Assembly: GCA_040779335.1 (NCBI GenBank)
Contig: JBFONV010000003.1
Location: forward strand, 248,001 to 312,000
Length of the DNA stretch: 64,000 nt
Reading direction: 5' to 3'
From: JBFONV01 sp040779335
GTDB taxonomy: Bacteria; Pseudomonadota; Gammaproteobacteria; Enterobacterales; Alteromonadaceae
Part shown: positions 1 through 10,363 of the stretch, in pieces
How positions within the stretch are numbered: position 1 is the first letter of the stretch
How the letters are laid out: the number at the start of each line of letters is the position of its first letter
Made by a program: the position numbers and the translations under genes
The notes under the pieces: model-generated
The model's database searches: none
Seen by the model: only the letters and a program-made list of their open reading frames with translations
Told to the model about the DNA's origin: nothing

Positions 1-1
1 T

Positions 2-2941
2 TTGCTAGAATATTCTAAAGAAAAACTTCTTGATCCTAAAGCCTTTTTTGAAAGAATAGAATATTTATACCAGAGTGATGAAGATTCTAATGATTTGATT
101 GAGTTACGTGACGGTCGTATTTTTGAACGTTTTTCGAGAGTATTTAATAAGCAAAATATCGACGAAAATAAGCCTAGCCGAGTGTGGAGTTTTCATGATA
201 TTACCGAGCGTCATGTTGCTGAATTATCTGCTACTGCAGCCAAAGAGCGTCTACGCCGTGGTCAAGAATATGCCAATATTGGCACCTGGGAGTGGGACAT
301 TGAAAGTGGCGACTTGTACTGGACTGAAAGAATTGCTCCGTTATTTGGTTATCAAAGTGGAACACTTGAAACATCCTATGAAAACTTTATGGGAGCCATA
401 CATCCGGACGATCGTTTAAAAGTAAGTAATGCTGTCAATGCTTGTGTCGAGCTTGATGAACCCTACGATATTGAGCACCGTGTTGTCTGGCCTAACGGGA
501 ATGTGCGCTGGCTCCATGAGCGCGGCGCTGTGCAACGAGATAGTAATGGCAAAGCTGAACGTATGATTGGTGTCGTGCAAGATATCGATATTCGTAAACG
601 TACCGAGTTAGCCTTAGATAAAAGTAAACAAGAGCTACTCCAAGCTCAGCATCTTGCTAAGCTAGGTAACTGGAGTGAAGATTTAATCACTGGGGAATTG
701 ACTTGGTCAGATGAGGTATATCGAATATTTGGTGACAAACCAAACTCCATGGAATTAAGTGCAGAGTTATTTCGCAGCAAAGTACATCCAGACGACTTGA
801 CGTTGTTCGATGAAGCTCGAGATCATGCAAAAGAAACAGGGCATTTTGAGTTGCTCCACCGCATTGTTTTACATAACAATAATATACGTTATGTGCAGCA
901 GTTAGGAAGTGTTGCTAGGAATAGTGATGGTCTCCCTATAACGCTTTTTGGAACATTACAAGACGTTACCGAACGTATTGAAGCCGAACAGAGGTTGCGT
1001 GAATATCAAGAGCGCTTTACCTTTGCCATCGAAGGCGCCGGAGATGGTGTTTGGGATTGGGATGTGAGTAGCGGCAAAATGCTAATGTCAGGACATTATG
1101 AACCCATGCTTGGATATGAGTTTGGTGAACTCGAGCCCAACATTGAAACATGGCTTGAGTCTGTTTATCCGGATGATCTTGAACATGTAGAAAGTCAACT
1201 AAACGAGTACATAGAAGGTAAGAGAGAAAATTATAATATCGAGCTTCGTTTACTCTGCAAGAATGGCAGTTATAAATGGGTATTATGCCGAGGTACTATT
1301 GTAGAACGTGATAAAGACGGAAGACCATCACGCCTAATTGGTATTCACAGTGACATTGATGAACGGAAAAAGTCAGAACGAACACTACATCTGTTTAAGC
1401 ATGTTGTTACCTCAATGATTGATGGGGTTATAATAATTAATCCATCGGGTATTGTTCAGATGGCCAATCCACCAGTTTCGGCTATATTTGGTTACGATGA
1501 TAATACTCTGATAGGTAAAAATGTATCCATGTTAATGCCAGCTAAAATCGCTAGCCAACATGATGCTTTTTTACAACGTTATATTAACACAAGAGAAGGA
1601 CGTATTGTTAATCGGCAAATTGAAGTGACGGCAGTAAAACGTGATGGCACTGAGTTCCCGATAGAATTAGCAGTAAGTGAAATACTTGTCGATGAAGATT
1701 CGCTTTTTGTCGGTCTTGTGCGGGATATTACTGATAGAAAATTATCAGAACAACAAATTATTGAAGCGCGAGAGCAGGCAGATAGAGCGAATCAGGCAAA
1801 ATCTGAGTTCCTTTCCAGTATGAGTCATGAGCTACGTACCCCAATGAACGCGATCCTTGGTTTTGGTCAGCTAATGGAGTATGACGACACCTTACCCGAT
1901 GATCACAAAGATAGTGTCAATGAAATTCTTAAAGCGGGTCAACATTTACTAGAGTTGATTAATGAAGTACTAGATTTAGCTAAGGTTGAATCAGGTAAAC
2001 TTTCGCTATCTATAGAGCCTATCGAGGTGTGTTCTATTATCGAAGAGTGTGTTTCCTTAGTTGATTCAATGGCAGTAAAACGTGACGTTAATGTTACTTA
2101 TCATGCTGTACTTAATGTAATAGTGAAAGCAGATCGTACTCGATTAAAACAGGTGCTTCTTAATATTCTTTCAAATGCGATAAAGTATAACCGCGAAGGA
2201 GGATGTGTGACCATTGAGCTGGAAATTGAGACTGAAAACAAGTTAACGGTTCATGTGAAGGATACTGGTTTTGGCATCCCTGAAAGTAAGATTAAAGACT
2301 TGTTTATACCTTTTAATAGACTCGACGCAGACAGCAGCAATATAGAAGGGACAGGCATTGGTTTAACGATTACCAAGCGTATTGTCGAAATGATGGGAGG
2401 GGCCATAAACGTAGAGTCCGAGTATAATAAAGGCAGTACATTTTCGATAATTCTGCCGCTGACATCGTTGAGCGATAAATCGTACGAAACGGACGATGTT
2501 AGCCGAGAATTGTTGCCGTTGCATGAAGAACTGCTAACAGAGCCAACTGATAAAACGTGTTACACCGTTATTTATATTGAAGATAATCCAGCCAATATTA
2601 GGTTGATTACACAAGTACTGCGTCGAACACCGCATATTCGTTTATTGACTGCTCTATCGTCATCATTTGGTGTTGAGCTTGTTACCTCTGAGTTACCTGA
2701 TCTTATTTTGCTAGATATTAATATGCCAGATATGGATGGTTTTCAGGTAATGAAAATACTTCAAAGTACTAAGGAATTAAAAAATATACCAGTGATCGCA
2801 ATCACAGCTAATGCTATGTCGGCTGACATTGAGCGAGGTAAACAGGCTGGATTTGTAGATTACCTGACAAAGCCGATCAATATCCCACATTTTTTAAATG
2901 CGGTGGAGAGCCACCTTCCTGGAGAGCATGATGAAACCTAA
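2..2941 (+). CDS. Multi-PAS hybrid histidine kinase, 5' end outside window
   Basis: Sensor kinase that would pass a signal from several PAS domains to its own receiver domain. The frame is open at the left edge and the first ~70 residues read as the second half of a PAS domain ending in an ITER-type motif, so the true start lies upstream and the TTG at base 2 is not a real start. Three PAS_3-like domains follow (about residues 85-200, 210-330 and 335-460), then another PAS (about 465-585). HisKA carries His609 in SHELRTP. The ATPase domain has the N box (NILSNAIKY), DTGFGIP and GTGIGL. The C-terminal receiver has acidic residues in YIEDN, Asp905 in LLDIN and Lys in TKP. No membrane segment is visible in the part present, so it is probably cytoplasmic. 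It overlaps the next gene, which suggests an operon. The signal sensed is not deducible. Confidence 0.9.
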   Translation: MLEYSKEKLLDPKAFFERIEYLYQSDEDSNDLIELRDGRIFERFSRVFNKQNIDENKPSRVWSFHDITERHVAELSATAAKERLRRGQEYANIGTWEWDIESGDLYWTERIAPLFGYQSGTLETSYENFMGAIHPDDRLKVSNAVNACVELDEPYDIEHRVVWPNGNVRWLHERGAVQRDSNGKAERMIGVVQDIDIRKRTELALDKSKQELLQAQHLAKLGNWSEDLITGELTWSDEVYRIFGDKPNSMELSAELFRSKVHPDDLTLFDEARDHAKETGHFELLHRIVLHNNNIRYVQQLGSVARNSDGLPITLFGTLQDVTERIEAEQRLREYQERFTFAIEGAGDGVWDWDVSSGKMLMSGHYEPMLGYEFGELEPNIETWLESVYPDDLEHVESQLNEYIEGKRENYNIELRLLCKNGSYKWVLCRGTIVERDKDGRPSRLIGIHSDIDERKKSERTLHLFKHVVTSMIDGVIIINPSGIVQMANPPVSAIFGYDDNTLIGKNVSMLMPAKIASQHDAFLQRYINTREGRIVNRQIEVTAVKRDGTEFPIELAVSEILVDEDSLFVGLVRDITDRKLSEQQIIEAREQADRANQAKSEFLSSMSHELRTPMNAILGFGQLMEYDDTLPDDHKDSVNEILKAGQHLLELINEVLDLAKVESGKLSLSIEPIEVCSIIEECVSLVDSMAVKRDVNVTYHAVLNVIVKADRTRLKQVLLNILSNAIKYNREGGCVTIELEIETENKLTVHVKDTGFGIPESKIKDLFIPFNRLDADSSNIEGTGIGLTITKRIVEMMGGAINVESEYNKGSTFSIILPLTSLSDKSYETDDVSRELLPLHEELLTEPTDKTCYTVIYIEDNPANIRLITQVLRRTPHIRLLTALSSSFGVELVTSELPDLILLDINMPDMDGFQVMKILQSTKELKNIPVIAITANAMSADIERGKQAGFVDYLTKPINIPHFLNAVESHLPGEHDET

Positions 2942-3998
2942 TCAGTTCGGACATGAACGCATCTTTATCATTGATGACGAACCCGCTAATTTAAAGTTAC
3001 TACAACGAATGTTAGAAGCTCAAGGCTACAATGAGTTGGTCTTGATTAGTGACCCACGTGAAGTTATCTCTCAGTATCAGTTGAAGCGTCCTGATCTCAT
3101 ATTATTAGACATCAATATGCCTCATTTAGATGGCTATCAGGTAATGGAACAACTTCAAGCATTAGGAGATAGTTTATTACCTCCTATTGTTATGCTTACC
3201 GCGCAAAGCGGCAAAGACTTCCTGCTACGTTCTTTGGCGGCCGGGGCGCGTGATTACATTTGCAAACCCTTTGACCGCAATGAGCTGCTAATGCGCGTTC
3301 GCAACTTACTTGAAGCTCAAGTCGCTCATAGAATGGTGAATAATCAAAAAGAAGTGCTCGAAGACATGGTCAAAGAAAGGACCGTGGAATTGAACCATAC
3401 CCGCCTGCAGGTAGTGCAACGACTAGGTATGGCAGCGGAGTATCGTGATGAGGAAACTGGTTGTCACATTTTACGTATGAGTCATATTTGTGCACTGTTA
3501 GCCAAGGGGATTGGGTGGGATGCTGATCAGTGTGACTTGATTCTTAATGCTAGTCCTATGCATGATATTGGTAAAATTGGTATTCCGGACGCGATTTTAC
3601 TAAAACCGGGCAAATTAGATCCCCAAGAGTGGGAAGTAATGAAAACCCATGCCTTAATAGGTGGGAGGCTCCTTGAAGGCGGAGGGAGTGAGTTAATGGA
3701 AATGGCGCAGGACATCGCATTAACTCATCATGAAAAATGGGATGGCAGCGGATACCCTAACGGTTTATCTGGTGAAAATATCCCTATGTCAGGGCGCATT
3801 GCTGCATTAGCTGATGTTTTTGACGCATTGACCTCAGTACGACCATATAAAAAAGCTTGGACAGTAGAAGCCTCCGTTGAGCTAATAAAAGAGAATAGCG
3901 GTAAACATTTTGACCCCATTTTGGTTGAGGTATTTTTAAAAGATCTACCGCGTATCGTTTTGATTAGGGAGCAGTTTTCGGAACTAGGTAACGCTTAA
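2931..3998 (+). CDS. REC-HD-GYP response regulator, predicted c-di-GMP phosphodiesterase
   Basis: Receiver domain (about residues 1-125: acidic pair in IDDE, Asp60 in LLDIN, Lys in CKPFD) joined by a coiled linker to an HD-GYP domain. The HD motif is at His211-Asp212 (MHDIGKIGIP) and the GYP motif at 274-276 (HHEKWDGSGYP), both intact. The family hydrolyses cyclic di-GMP, so this is probably an active phosphodiesterase controlled by phosphorylation. I chose the ATG at 2931 because a GGAG lies 6 bases upstream. An ATG at 2928 is possible, and one at 2898 would add ten residues not expected in the family. The gene overlaps the kinase upstream by 11 bases and the next gene by one base (TAATG), so it is translationally coupled to both. 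The neighbouring kinases are the likely phosphodonors. Confidence 0.93.
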   Translation: MKPNQFGHERIFIIDDEPANLKLLQRMLEAQGYNELVLISDPREVISQYQLKRPDLILLDINMPHLDGYQVMEQLQALGDSLLPPIVMLTAQSGKDFLLRSLAAGARDYICKPFDRNELLMRVRNLLEAQVAHRMVNNQKEVLEDMVKERTVELNHTRLQVVQRLGMAAEYRDEETGCHILRMSHICALLAKGIGWDADQCDLILNASPMHDIGKIGIPDAILLKPGKLDPQEWEVMKTHALIGGRLLEGGGSELMEMAQDIALTHHEKWDGSGYPNGLSGENIPMSGRIAALADVFDALTSVRPYKKAWTVEASVELIKENSGKHFDPILVEVFLKDLPRIVLIREQFSELGNA

Positions 3999-6901
3999 TG
4001 CAACCACCAAAATTTCCTGACAATGAACAGCAACGTTTGCAGGTCTTGCAACAGCTAAATATTCTGGATACACCTGCGGAAGAGCGCTTTGATCGAGTTA
4101 CTCGTCTCGCTAAACAAATGTTCAACGTACCTATAGTGTTAGTGTCGCTAATAGATTCTGACCGTCAATGGTTTAAATCTCGCCAGGGACTTGACGCATG
4201 TGAAACAGGAAGGGATATTTCGTTTTGTGGTCATGCTATCCACGAGCGAGATATATTTGAAGTCAATGATGCGAGTCAAGACATCCGTTTTGCTGACAAT
4301 CCGCTAGTCACCGATGCACCCAATATACGTTTTTACGCTGGAGCGCCAATGATCACAGAAGATGGTTATGCTCTGGGGACACTTTGTTTGATAGACAGTC
4401 AACCACGTGAGTTAAGTCATGATGAACGTCAAGCATTATGGGATTTAGCCAATATTGTCTTGTCAGAGTTATTTCATCTTGAGCGCAATCGACAAAAACA
4501 AGAGGTAGCATCGGCAAGGCAAGTGGCAGAAATTATCGCGCGCTCTCAATTGTATTTTATTCAAGAGGAAAAGAGGAGCAAAGCATTTGATAATCTATTA
4601 AATGACATTCTTAAACTGACTGAAAGTGAGTATGGCTTTATTGGAGAGGTTTTATATGACACTGATGGCTCTCCTTATCTTAAGACCTACGCTATAACAA
4701 ACATCGCTTGGAATGACGAAACTAGAGCTTTCTATGAAGAAAAAGCGCCAAAGGGTATGGAATTTCTTAATCTTAAGTCATTGTTTGGTTCGGTGCTTAC
4801 TAGCGGTGAAGCGGTTATTGCTAATGATCCGTACCATGATCCTCGTCGTGGAGGGCTACCAGAAGGCCATCCTGCATTAAATGCATTTTTGGGGATACCT
4901 GTATATCAAGGCAATCGCATGGTTGCTATGTTAGGAGTTGCCAATAGGGCTGGCGGTTATGATCGGAACTTAGTTGATTCATTGTCATCGTTATTGGCCA
5001 CTATTGGTCAATTAGTGGTAGCGGCTCAATTACAACAACAACACCTTGATGACCAAAAGGAATTGTCACGCCTATCTATAGTGGCGAGTCAAACCACCAA
5101 TGGCGTTATTATTACTAATCAAGACGGATTTGTGGTGTGGATCAATGAGGGGTTCACTCGTATTAGTGGCTATACATTAGACGATATGAAAGGACAAAAG
5201 CCTGGCAAAGTATTACAGGGAGTAGATTCTGATGTAGAAACGATAGCGCGAATTAGTGCGGCTTTGACAAAAAAAGAAAAATTTGAAGAAGATATCGTAA
5301 ATTATGATCGCCGTGGTAAACCATACTGGGTAAGAATTCAATGTAATCCGTTTTACGATAAATCTGGTCAATTTAAAGGCTTTATGGCCATTGAATCAGA
5401 TATTACTTCTGAAAAAGAAAATGCTAAACGCCTGCAAAAGAGCGAACAACGTCTAACATCGGTGATCGAAGGCACAGACATTGGCACCTGGGAGTGGAAT
5501 ATACAAACAGGAGAAACGATTTATAACAAGCGTTGGGCTGATATAGTCGGTTATACAATCGATGAACTTGCCGCGTCGAGCCAGGAAACTTTTCATAAGC
5601 TTTTGCATCCCGATGATTTGGAACATATAAAACAACAAGAAAAGAACCAATTTGATGGTAATATCATTGCTTATGATTGTCGAATGCGCCACAAAGCGGG
5701 TCACTGGGTTTGGGTTCATAGCCGAGGTCGATTGGTGGATTGGACTGAGGATGGCAAACCGCTATTAATGATAGGTACTCATGCCGATATCACTGAGGCT
5801 AAACAAGCCGAGAATGCGCTAAAAGCGAGTGAAGCACGCCTGCGTAGTTTTTTTGAAATGTCTCCAATTGGTATCGCTCTAAATGACTATGAAACAGGTG
5901 TATTCGTTGATTTTAATGAGGCGCTTTTAAGGCCTACAGGTTATAGCAGAGAAGAATTTATCAGCATTAGTTACTTAACACTAACGCCAAGTAAATATGA
6001 AGTGCAAGAGAAACAAAAACTAGCAGAGTTAAGAGAAAAAGGCCGTTATGGCCCTTATGAAAAAGAATATATTCGTAAAGACGGTAGCCGTTATCCGGTG
6101 CAATTGAGCGGTATAGTGGTTTTCGACAACAACGGTCGTAAATTGATTTGGTCAATTATAGAAGATATTTCTGAACGAAAGCGGGTTGAGCAAATAAAAA
6201 ATGACTTTATTTCGACTGTTAGTCATGAATTACGAACACCACTAACGTCAATTACAGGAGCGTTAGGCCTTTTATTAGGTGGCGTAGTTGGAGAGTTATC
6301 GAGCAAAGTACAAGGTATGCTTGAGATAGCTCAAAACAACAGTCGACGACTAGGGTTCTTGATAAATGACTTATTGGATATAGAAAAACTGTTAGCGGGC
6401 AAGATGACATTCGACATGGAAGTACAGCCACTACAACCGTTACTTCAACAAGCTATTAGAGACAATCAACCCTATGCAGAGCGGTTTGATGTGCACCTTC
6501 GGCTAATATCTGGTAACAAGGAAGCACTAGTTGAAGTGGATACCGTTCGTTTCAATCAGATCTTGTCTAATTTACTGTCTAATGCTGCAAAGTTCTCTCC
6601 GAAAGACTCAGAGGTTACTGTGTCATTCTCATGTCAAAATAATCGTGTTCGTGTTTTTGTTTCGGATGTTGGTCCTGGCATTCCAAAAGAGTTTAGTAAA
6701 AATATTTTTCAAAAATTTTCGCAAGTAGACTCTTCAAACACGCGGAAAATAGGAGGAACAGGACTAGGTTTAGCTATTTCACAAGAATTAGCCTTGTGTA
6801 TGGGGGGAACAATTGACTTTGAGAGCTTGGTAGGTATAGGCACAACATTTTATGTTGAATTTCCTCTGATAGCAGGAGGAAAACCGTGGACAACTGGATA
6901 A
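3998..6901 (+). CDS. GAF-GAF-PAS-PAS-PAS sensor histidine kinase
   Basis: Cytoplasmic histidine kinase of 967 residues with no transmembrane segment. An N-terminal GAF domain (about 20-160) is followed by a second GAF-like domain (about 190-345) and three PAS domains (about 355-480, 485-610 and 615-735). HisKA has His743 in STVSHELRTPLTSITGALG. The ATPase domain has the N box (NLLSNAAKF), DVGPGIP and GTGLGLAI. There is no receiver, so phosphate should go to another protein; the HD-GYP regulator encoded just upstream and the receivers of the next gene are candidates. The start overlaps the preceding stop by one base. The HisKA region is very like that of the next gene and points to a paralogous pair. 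The ligand is unknown. Confidence 0.92.
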   Translation: MQPPKFPDNEQQRLQVLQQLNILDTPAEERFDRVTRLAKQMFNVPIVLVSLIDSDRQWFKSRQGLDACETGRDISFCGHAIHERDIFEVNDASQDIRFADNPLVTDAPNIRFYAGAPMITEDGYALGTLCLIDSQPRELSHDERQALWDLANIVLSELFHLERNRQKQEVASARQVAEIIARSQLYFIQEEKRSKAFDNLLNDILKLTESEYGFIGEVLYDTDGSPYLKTYAITNIAWNDETRAFYEEKAPKGMEFLNLKSLFGSVLTSGEAVIANDPYHDPRRGGLPEGHPALNAFLGIPVYQGNRMVAMLGVANRAGGYDRNLVDSLSSLLATIGQLVVAAQLQQQHLDDQKELSRLSIVASQTTNGVIITNQDGFVVWINEGFTRISGYTLDDMKGQKPGKVLQGVDSDVETIARISAALTKKEKFEEDIVNYDRRGKPYWVRIQCNPFYDKSGQFKGFMAIESDITSEKENAKRLQKSEQRLTSVIEGTDIGTWEWNIQTGETIYNKRWADIVGYTIDELAASSQETFHKLLHPDDLEHIKQQEKNQFDGNIIAYDCRMRHKAGHWVWVHSRGRLVDWTEDGKPLLMIGTHADITEAKQAENALKASEARLRSFFEMSPIGIALNDYETGVFVDFNEALLRPTGYSREEFISISYLTLTPSKYEVQEKQKLAELREKGRYGPYEKEYIRKDGSRYPVQLSGIVVFDNNGRKLIWSIIEDISERKRVEQIKNDFISTVSHELRTPLTSITGALGLLLGGVVGELSSKVQGMLEIAQNNSRRLGFLINDLLDIEKLLAGKMTFDMEVQPLQPLLQQAIRDNQPYAERFDVHLRLISGNKEALVEVDTVRFNQILSNLLSNAAKFSPKDSEVTVSFSCQNNRVRVFVSDVGPGIPKEFSKNIFQKFSQVDSSNTRKIGGTGLGLAISQELALCMGGTIDFESLVGIGTTFYVEFPLIAGGKPWTTG

Positions 6902-9900
6902 GTTCAATATCATTTAGAAATAAAGTGTTAGCAACCCTATTACTTGCCGCATTGTCATATGCAGGAAACTACGTCAGTTTTACGTTGTTTTACGGTGTTT
7001 CTTTTATTTTTGGTTCTGTTGCTGTCATGTTAGCCGTGACATTGCTTGGTACTTGGTCTGCGGTAATCATTGCATTAGTTGGTGGTAGCTACACGTTAGT
7101 TCTGTGGGAACATCCATATGCATTAGTTATATTTACCATTGAAGCCTTGGTGGTTGGTTTGTTTTACCGACGAGGTATGCATAACTTAGTGCTGGCAGAT
7201 TTTATATACTGGCTAGTACTTGGTGCGCCATTGGTTGTGTTGTTCTATACCCAAGGTGTAAAGATGGATATGGAACCTTCTCTGCTGGTGGCATTAAAAC
7301 AATTCTTAAATGGCGTGTTTAATGCTCTATTGGTTGCTTGCGGGTTAATTATTTGGCAATTAACGACAAAAGTAAAAATTGCGATAGATCGAAATGTTAG
7401 GGGGGCTTCTTTATTATTTAATTTTTTTCTACTGGTAACACTGACCGCAGGGATTTCCCCTATTATCTATGAAGGCCAGAATCAGGTTGCAACGCAAGAG
7501 TCATTGCTGGTAACACGAATGAAGCAACATGCAGGCGACATAGTAGAACTATTGAATGATATCGATCAGCAAAGTGTTGAACGTCAGCAGCAGCTATTGC
7601 AAGGTTTTCAATCCCGTCATGGTATCAGTTTGGCAATATTGGCAAGTGACGGCACAACCGTCACTCAAAGCGGCACAATAAAAAGCTTAAACAGTAAAGG
7701 GCGTATAGCGCCGGTAAATGATGACTTAAAGGTGTGGCAGCCGGAAGGCGAAATGTCAGCAATGCAGCGTTGGCAAAGGGGGAGTTATCTCTACAGTCAA
7801 GCATTTGATTTAGCATCGCAACCCATGCGGTTAATTATAGAGCTACCGGCTGAAAAAATGGTAAGCCAATTAAAAAATGAACATCTTCGCCTATTTATTA
7901 TATTGACAGTGATCTTTATCTCAGCAGTGGCGTTAATTTATATTTTAAGTAACGTCATTATGCGCCCGTTAAAAATATTAGAAGCTCTCAGTAAGCATAT
8001 AGCTACTGATATTGAGCAAGGAGAGCCCCTTAAAATACCGACCATTCGAATTCGTGAATATAATAATTTAGCGCAGTCTTTAAGTGTAATGAGTAGCAAA
8101 CTTAGTGAAAGCTTTAAAAGCTTAGCATACGCTCATGGTATGTTAGAAGAAAAGGTGGAAAAGAGAACACAAGAGCTTAGTATCTCTAACCGTGCTATGC
8201 AAAATGTAATGGATGCATCAACGCAATTCGCGATTATTTCGACCGATGTAGATGGTGTTATTACTTTGTTTAATGCTGGTGCGGAACTAATGTTGGGGTA
8301 TTCAGCCGAAGAGGTAATAGGTAATCAAACTCCTGCCTTATTTCATCTGACAGAGGAAGTGGCTAAACGAGAAGCTGATCTAAGCACTTTGTTGGCGAAG
8401 GAAGTTTCCGGTTTTCAGGTGTTTACTGAGATCCCAATGTCTAAAGGCTTTGAAACTAGAGAGTGGACTTACGTAACTAAACACGGAGAATACCTCTCGG
8501 TTTCCCTAACTATAACTGTGCGGAATAATAGTAATGGGAGTATTGCTGGCTTTTTAGGGATCGCAGAAGACATTACGGAGCGTAAGCGCATCGAACGGAT
8601 GAAAAATGAGTTTGTTTCCACTGTCAGCCATGAGTTACGAACGCCACTTACATCAATCTCGGGGGCCTTGGGGTTATTGGCAAACGGGGCACTTGGCGAA
8701 CTATCTCAACAAGCGCAAAAAATGACGGACATAGCATACAAAAACAGTCGGCGTCTCAGTCACCTTATTAATGATCTGTTAGATATGGAAAAAATTGTTG
8801 CTGGGAAATTAAAATTTAATATGCAAAAGCTTCGGTTAGATGCTGAGGTCGAGCAAGCATTGGAAAGCCATAAAACCTATAGTAGTGATAAGCATATTCA
8901 GTTAGTCATTAAAAATTTAGTCCCTGATGCTCAGGTATTTGTTGACAGTCATCGTTTGCAACAGGTATTGGCTAATATACTATCTAATGCGATTAAATTC
9001 AGCCCTGAAAATAGCGTGGTAACCGTTGAGGTAAAAGCTATAAATGATTTCGTGCGAGTTTCTATATCGGATAAAGGACTTGGTATTCCCGAGGAATTTA
9101 GAGCAAATGTGTTTGAAAAATTTGCGCAAGCGGATTCAACTGACTCTAGAGTTATGGGGGGCACCGGCCTTGGTCTTGCTATTACTAGAGAGTTAGTTGA
9201 AAAAATGGAGGGAGTAATCGGCTTTGACTCAGTTGAAGGTGAGGGAGCTATTTTTTGGTTTGAGTTTCCTTTGCTTGATTATTCGCGGATCAATTTAGAT
9301 AAAGGTGAACCTTTATCTAAATCTAAAAAGTTAGGTCACATCTTGGTTGTTGAAGATGATTCTGATACGGCAGAAGTAATACGTTCTCTGCTTAACGATA
9401 GAGGCTACACTACCGATGTTGCCTATACTGGTTACGATGCTTTGACTGCATTAGCTAATACTAATTATGATGCGATCAGTTTAGATCTAATGTTGCCAGA
9501 TATGAACGGCCGCAACATTATAAAACAACTCCGTAATGATAATAAATTGCAACATATTCCTATTATGGTGATATCTGCTAGTGTCGAAGAAGGGAAACAG
9601 AGTCTTGCTGCCGATAATTGTGCCATAGATTGTTTATCGAAGCCATTTGACCAGCGTCGATTGATAAAGACCATAGATACATTAGTAGAAACATCGGCAT
9701 ACACGAAAGTAAAAGTTTTGCATATAGAAGATGACATTGATTTGCATCACGTTATTGGACGAATGCTAGGAAATCGCTTCGATTTAGAGTCGGTTACTTC
9801 GTTAGAGGAAGCGAGACATATCATTGCGCTGGAGCAATTTGACATTATTCTTCTTGATATTCAACTGCCAGATGGCTCTGGCATGGAACTGATTTCTGAA

Positions 9901-10065
9901 CTCCGTTATTGTCAACCGCAAGCCTCAGTTATCATACTCTCAGCTATAGAGGTTAGTTTGGACGAGGCGAATAAAGTGGAGGCCGTTTTATTAAAGTCGC
10001 AAATTACGGCAAACACATTATTAGAAGCCCTTAGTTGCAGTGATAAAATGGGCGTTAAAAATTAA
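6886..10065 (+). CDS. Membrane PAS histidine kinase with two C-terminal receivers
   Basis: Hybrid kinase of 1059 residues. The first ~165 residues hold several hydrophobic helices resembling a MASE-type membrane sensor. Further helices near 184-205 and 336-358 flank a predicted periplasmic segment. Then come a HAMP (about 360-420), a PAS (about 445-570), HisKA with His582 (STVSHELRTPLTSISGALG), an ATPase domain (NILSNAIKF, DKGLGIP, GTGLGLAI) and two receivers with phospho-acceptors Asp867 and Asp991. The start is GTG with a strong AGGAGGA five bases upstream, overlapping the previous gene by 16 bases. Two receivers suggest a branched or buffered phosphorelay. It is the last gene of the four-gene operon and the only member with visible membrane segments, so it probably senses envelope or external cues. 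Confidence 0.92.
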   Translation: MDNWISSISFRNKVLATLLLAALSYAGNYVSFTLFYGVSFIFGSVAVMLAVTLLGTWSAVIIALVGGSYTLVLWEHPYALVIFTIEALVVGLFYRRGMHNLVLADFIYWLVLGAPLVVLFYTQGVKMDMEPSLLVALKQFLNGVFNALLVACGLIIWQLTTKVKIAIDRNVRGASLLFNFFLLVTLTAGISPIIYEGQNQVATQESLLVTRMKQHAGDIVELLNDIDQQSVERQQQLLQGFQSRHGISLAILASDGTTVTQSGTIKSLNSKGRIAPVNDDLKVWQPEGEMSAMQRWQRGSYLYSQAFDLASQPMRLIIELPAEKMVSQLKNEHLRLFIILTVIFISAVALIYILSNVIMRPLKILEALSKHIATDIEQGEPLKIPTIRIREYNNLAQSLSVMSSKLSESFKSLAYAHGMLEEKVEKRTQELSISNRAMQNVMDASTQFAIISTDVDGVITLFNAGAELMLGYSAEEVIGNQTPALFHLTEEVAKREADLSTLLAKEVSGFQVFTEIPMSKGFETREWTYVTKHGEYLSVSLTITVRNNSNGSIAGFLGIAEDITERKRIERMKNEFVSTVSHELRTPLTSISGALGLLANGALGELSQQAQKMTDIAYKNSRRLSHLINDLLDMEKIVAGKLKFNMQKLRLDAEVEQALESHKTYSSDKHIQLVIKNLVPDAQVFVDSHRLQQVLANILSNAIKFSPENSVVTVEVKAINDFVRVSISDKGLGIPEEFRANVFEKFAQADSTDSRVMGGTGLGLAITRELVEKMEGVIGFDSVEGEGAIFWFEFPLLDYSRINLDKGEPLSKSKKLGHILVVEDDSDTAEVIRSLLNDRGYTTDVAYTGYDALTALANTNYDAISLDLMLPDMNGRNIIKQLRNDNKLQHIPIMVISASVEEGKQSLAADNCAIDCLSKPFDQRRLIKTIDTLVETSAYTKVKVLHIEDDIDLHHVIGRMLGNRFDLESVTSLEEARHIIALEQFDIILLDIQLPDGSGMELISELRYCQPQASVIILSAIEVSLDEANKVEAVLLKSQITANTLLEALSCSDKMGVKN

Positions 10066-10363
10066 ATATGGATACTTTGAAATTTATTTTAAATTGAGGC
10101 TTTAGTAGAGTTAGTAAGGGTAAAAAGATGATTTATCCTATTTACTGAATTAGATGATAGACCAGAAATTTAGTTATTTGATCGACGATGTATGCCTTAT
10201 AAAAAGCCTTTCTATATCCATACGGAACAAATTAACACCATGTAAAAACGAATATTTTTAAACTTTTTGCTACTTAACATTAGTCAAAAGGAAACTGTTG
10301 AACTATATTTTTATTAATATTAATTATTTAATTATTTAATTATTTGATTTAACGGAGCTTTTC
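10066..10363 (+). other. AT-rich intergenic region before the chemosensory operon
   Basis: About 300 bases without a credible gene. It separates the kinase operon from the MCP-like gene. I see no strong terminator; a short all-AT inverted repeat (AATTTA/TAAATT) lies just after the upstream stop. The promoter of the chemosensory operon probably lies here, but no convincing -35/-10 pair stands out against the AT-rich background. The last 42 bases contain a perfect octamer repeat listed separately and the ribosome binding site. Confidence 0.6.
10322..10345 (+). repeat. Three perfect copies of AATTATTT just upstream of an RBS
   Basis: Three head-to-tail 8-base units lie at 10322-10329, 10330-10337 and 10338-10345. 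They end nine bases before the GGAG (10354-10357) of the MCP-like gene that heads the chemosensory operon. All bases are A or T. The tract could be an UP-like or unstructured leader element, or a slippage-prone spacer; nothing here proves a function. Confidence 0.85.
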
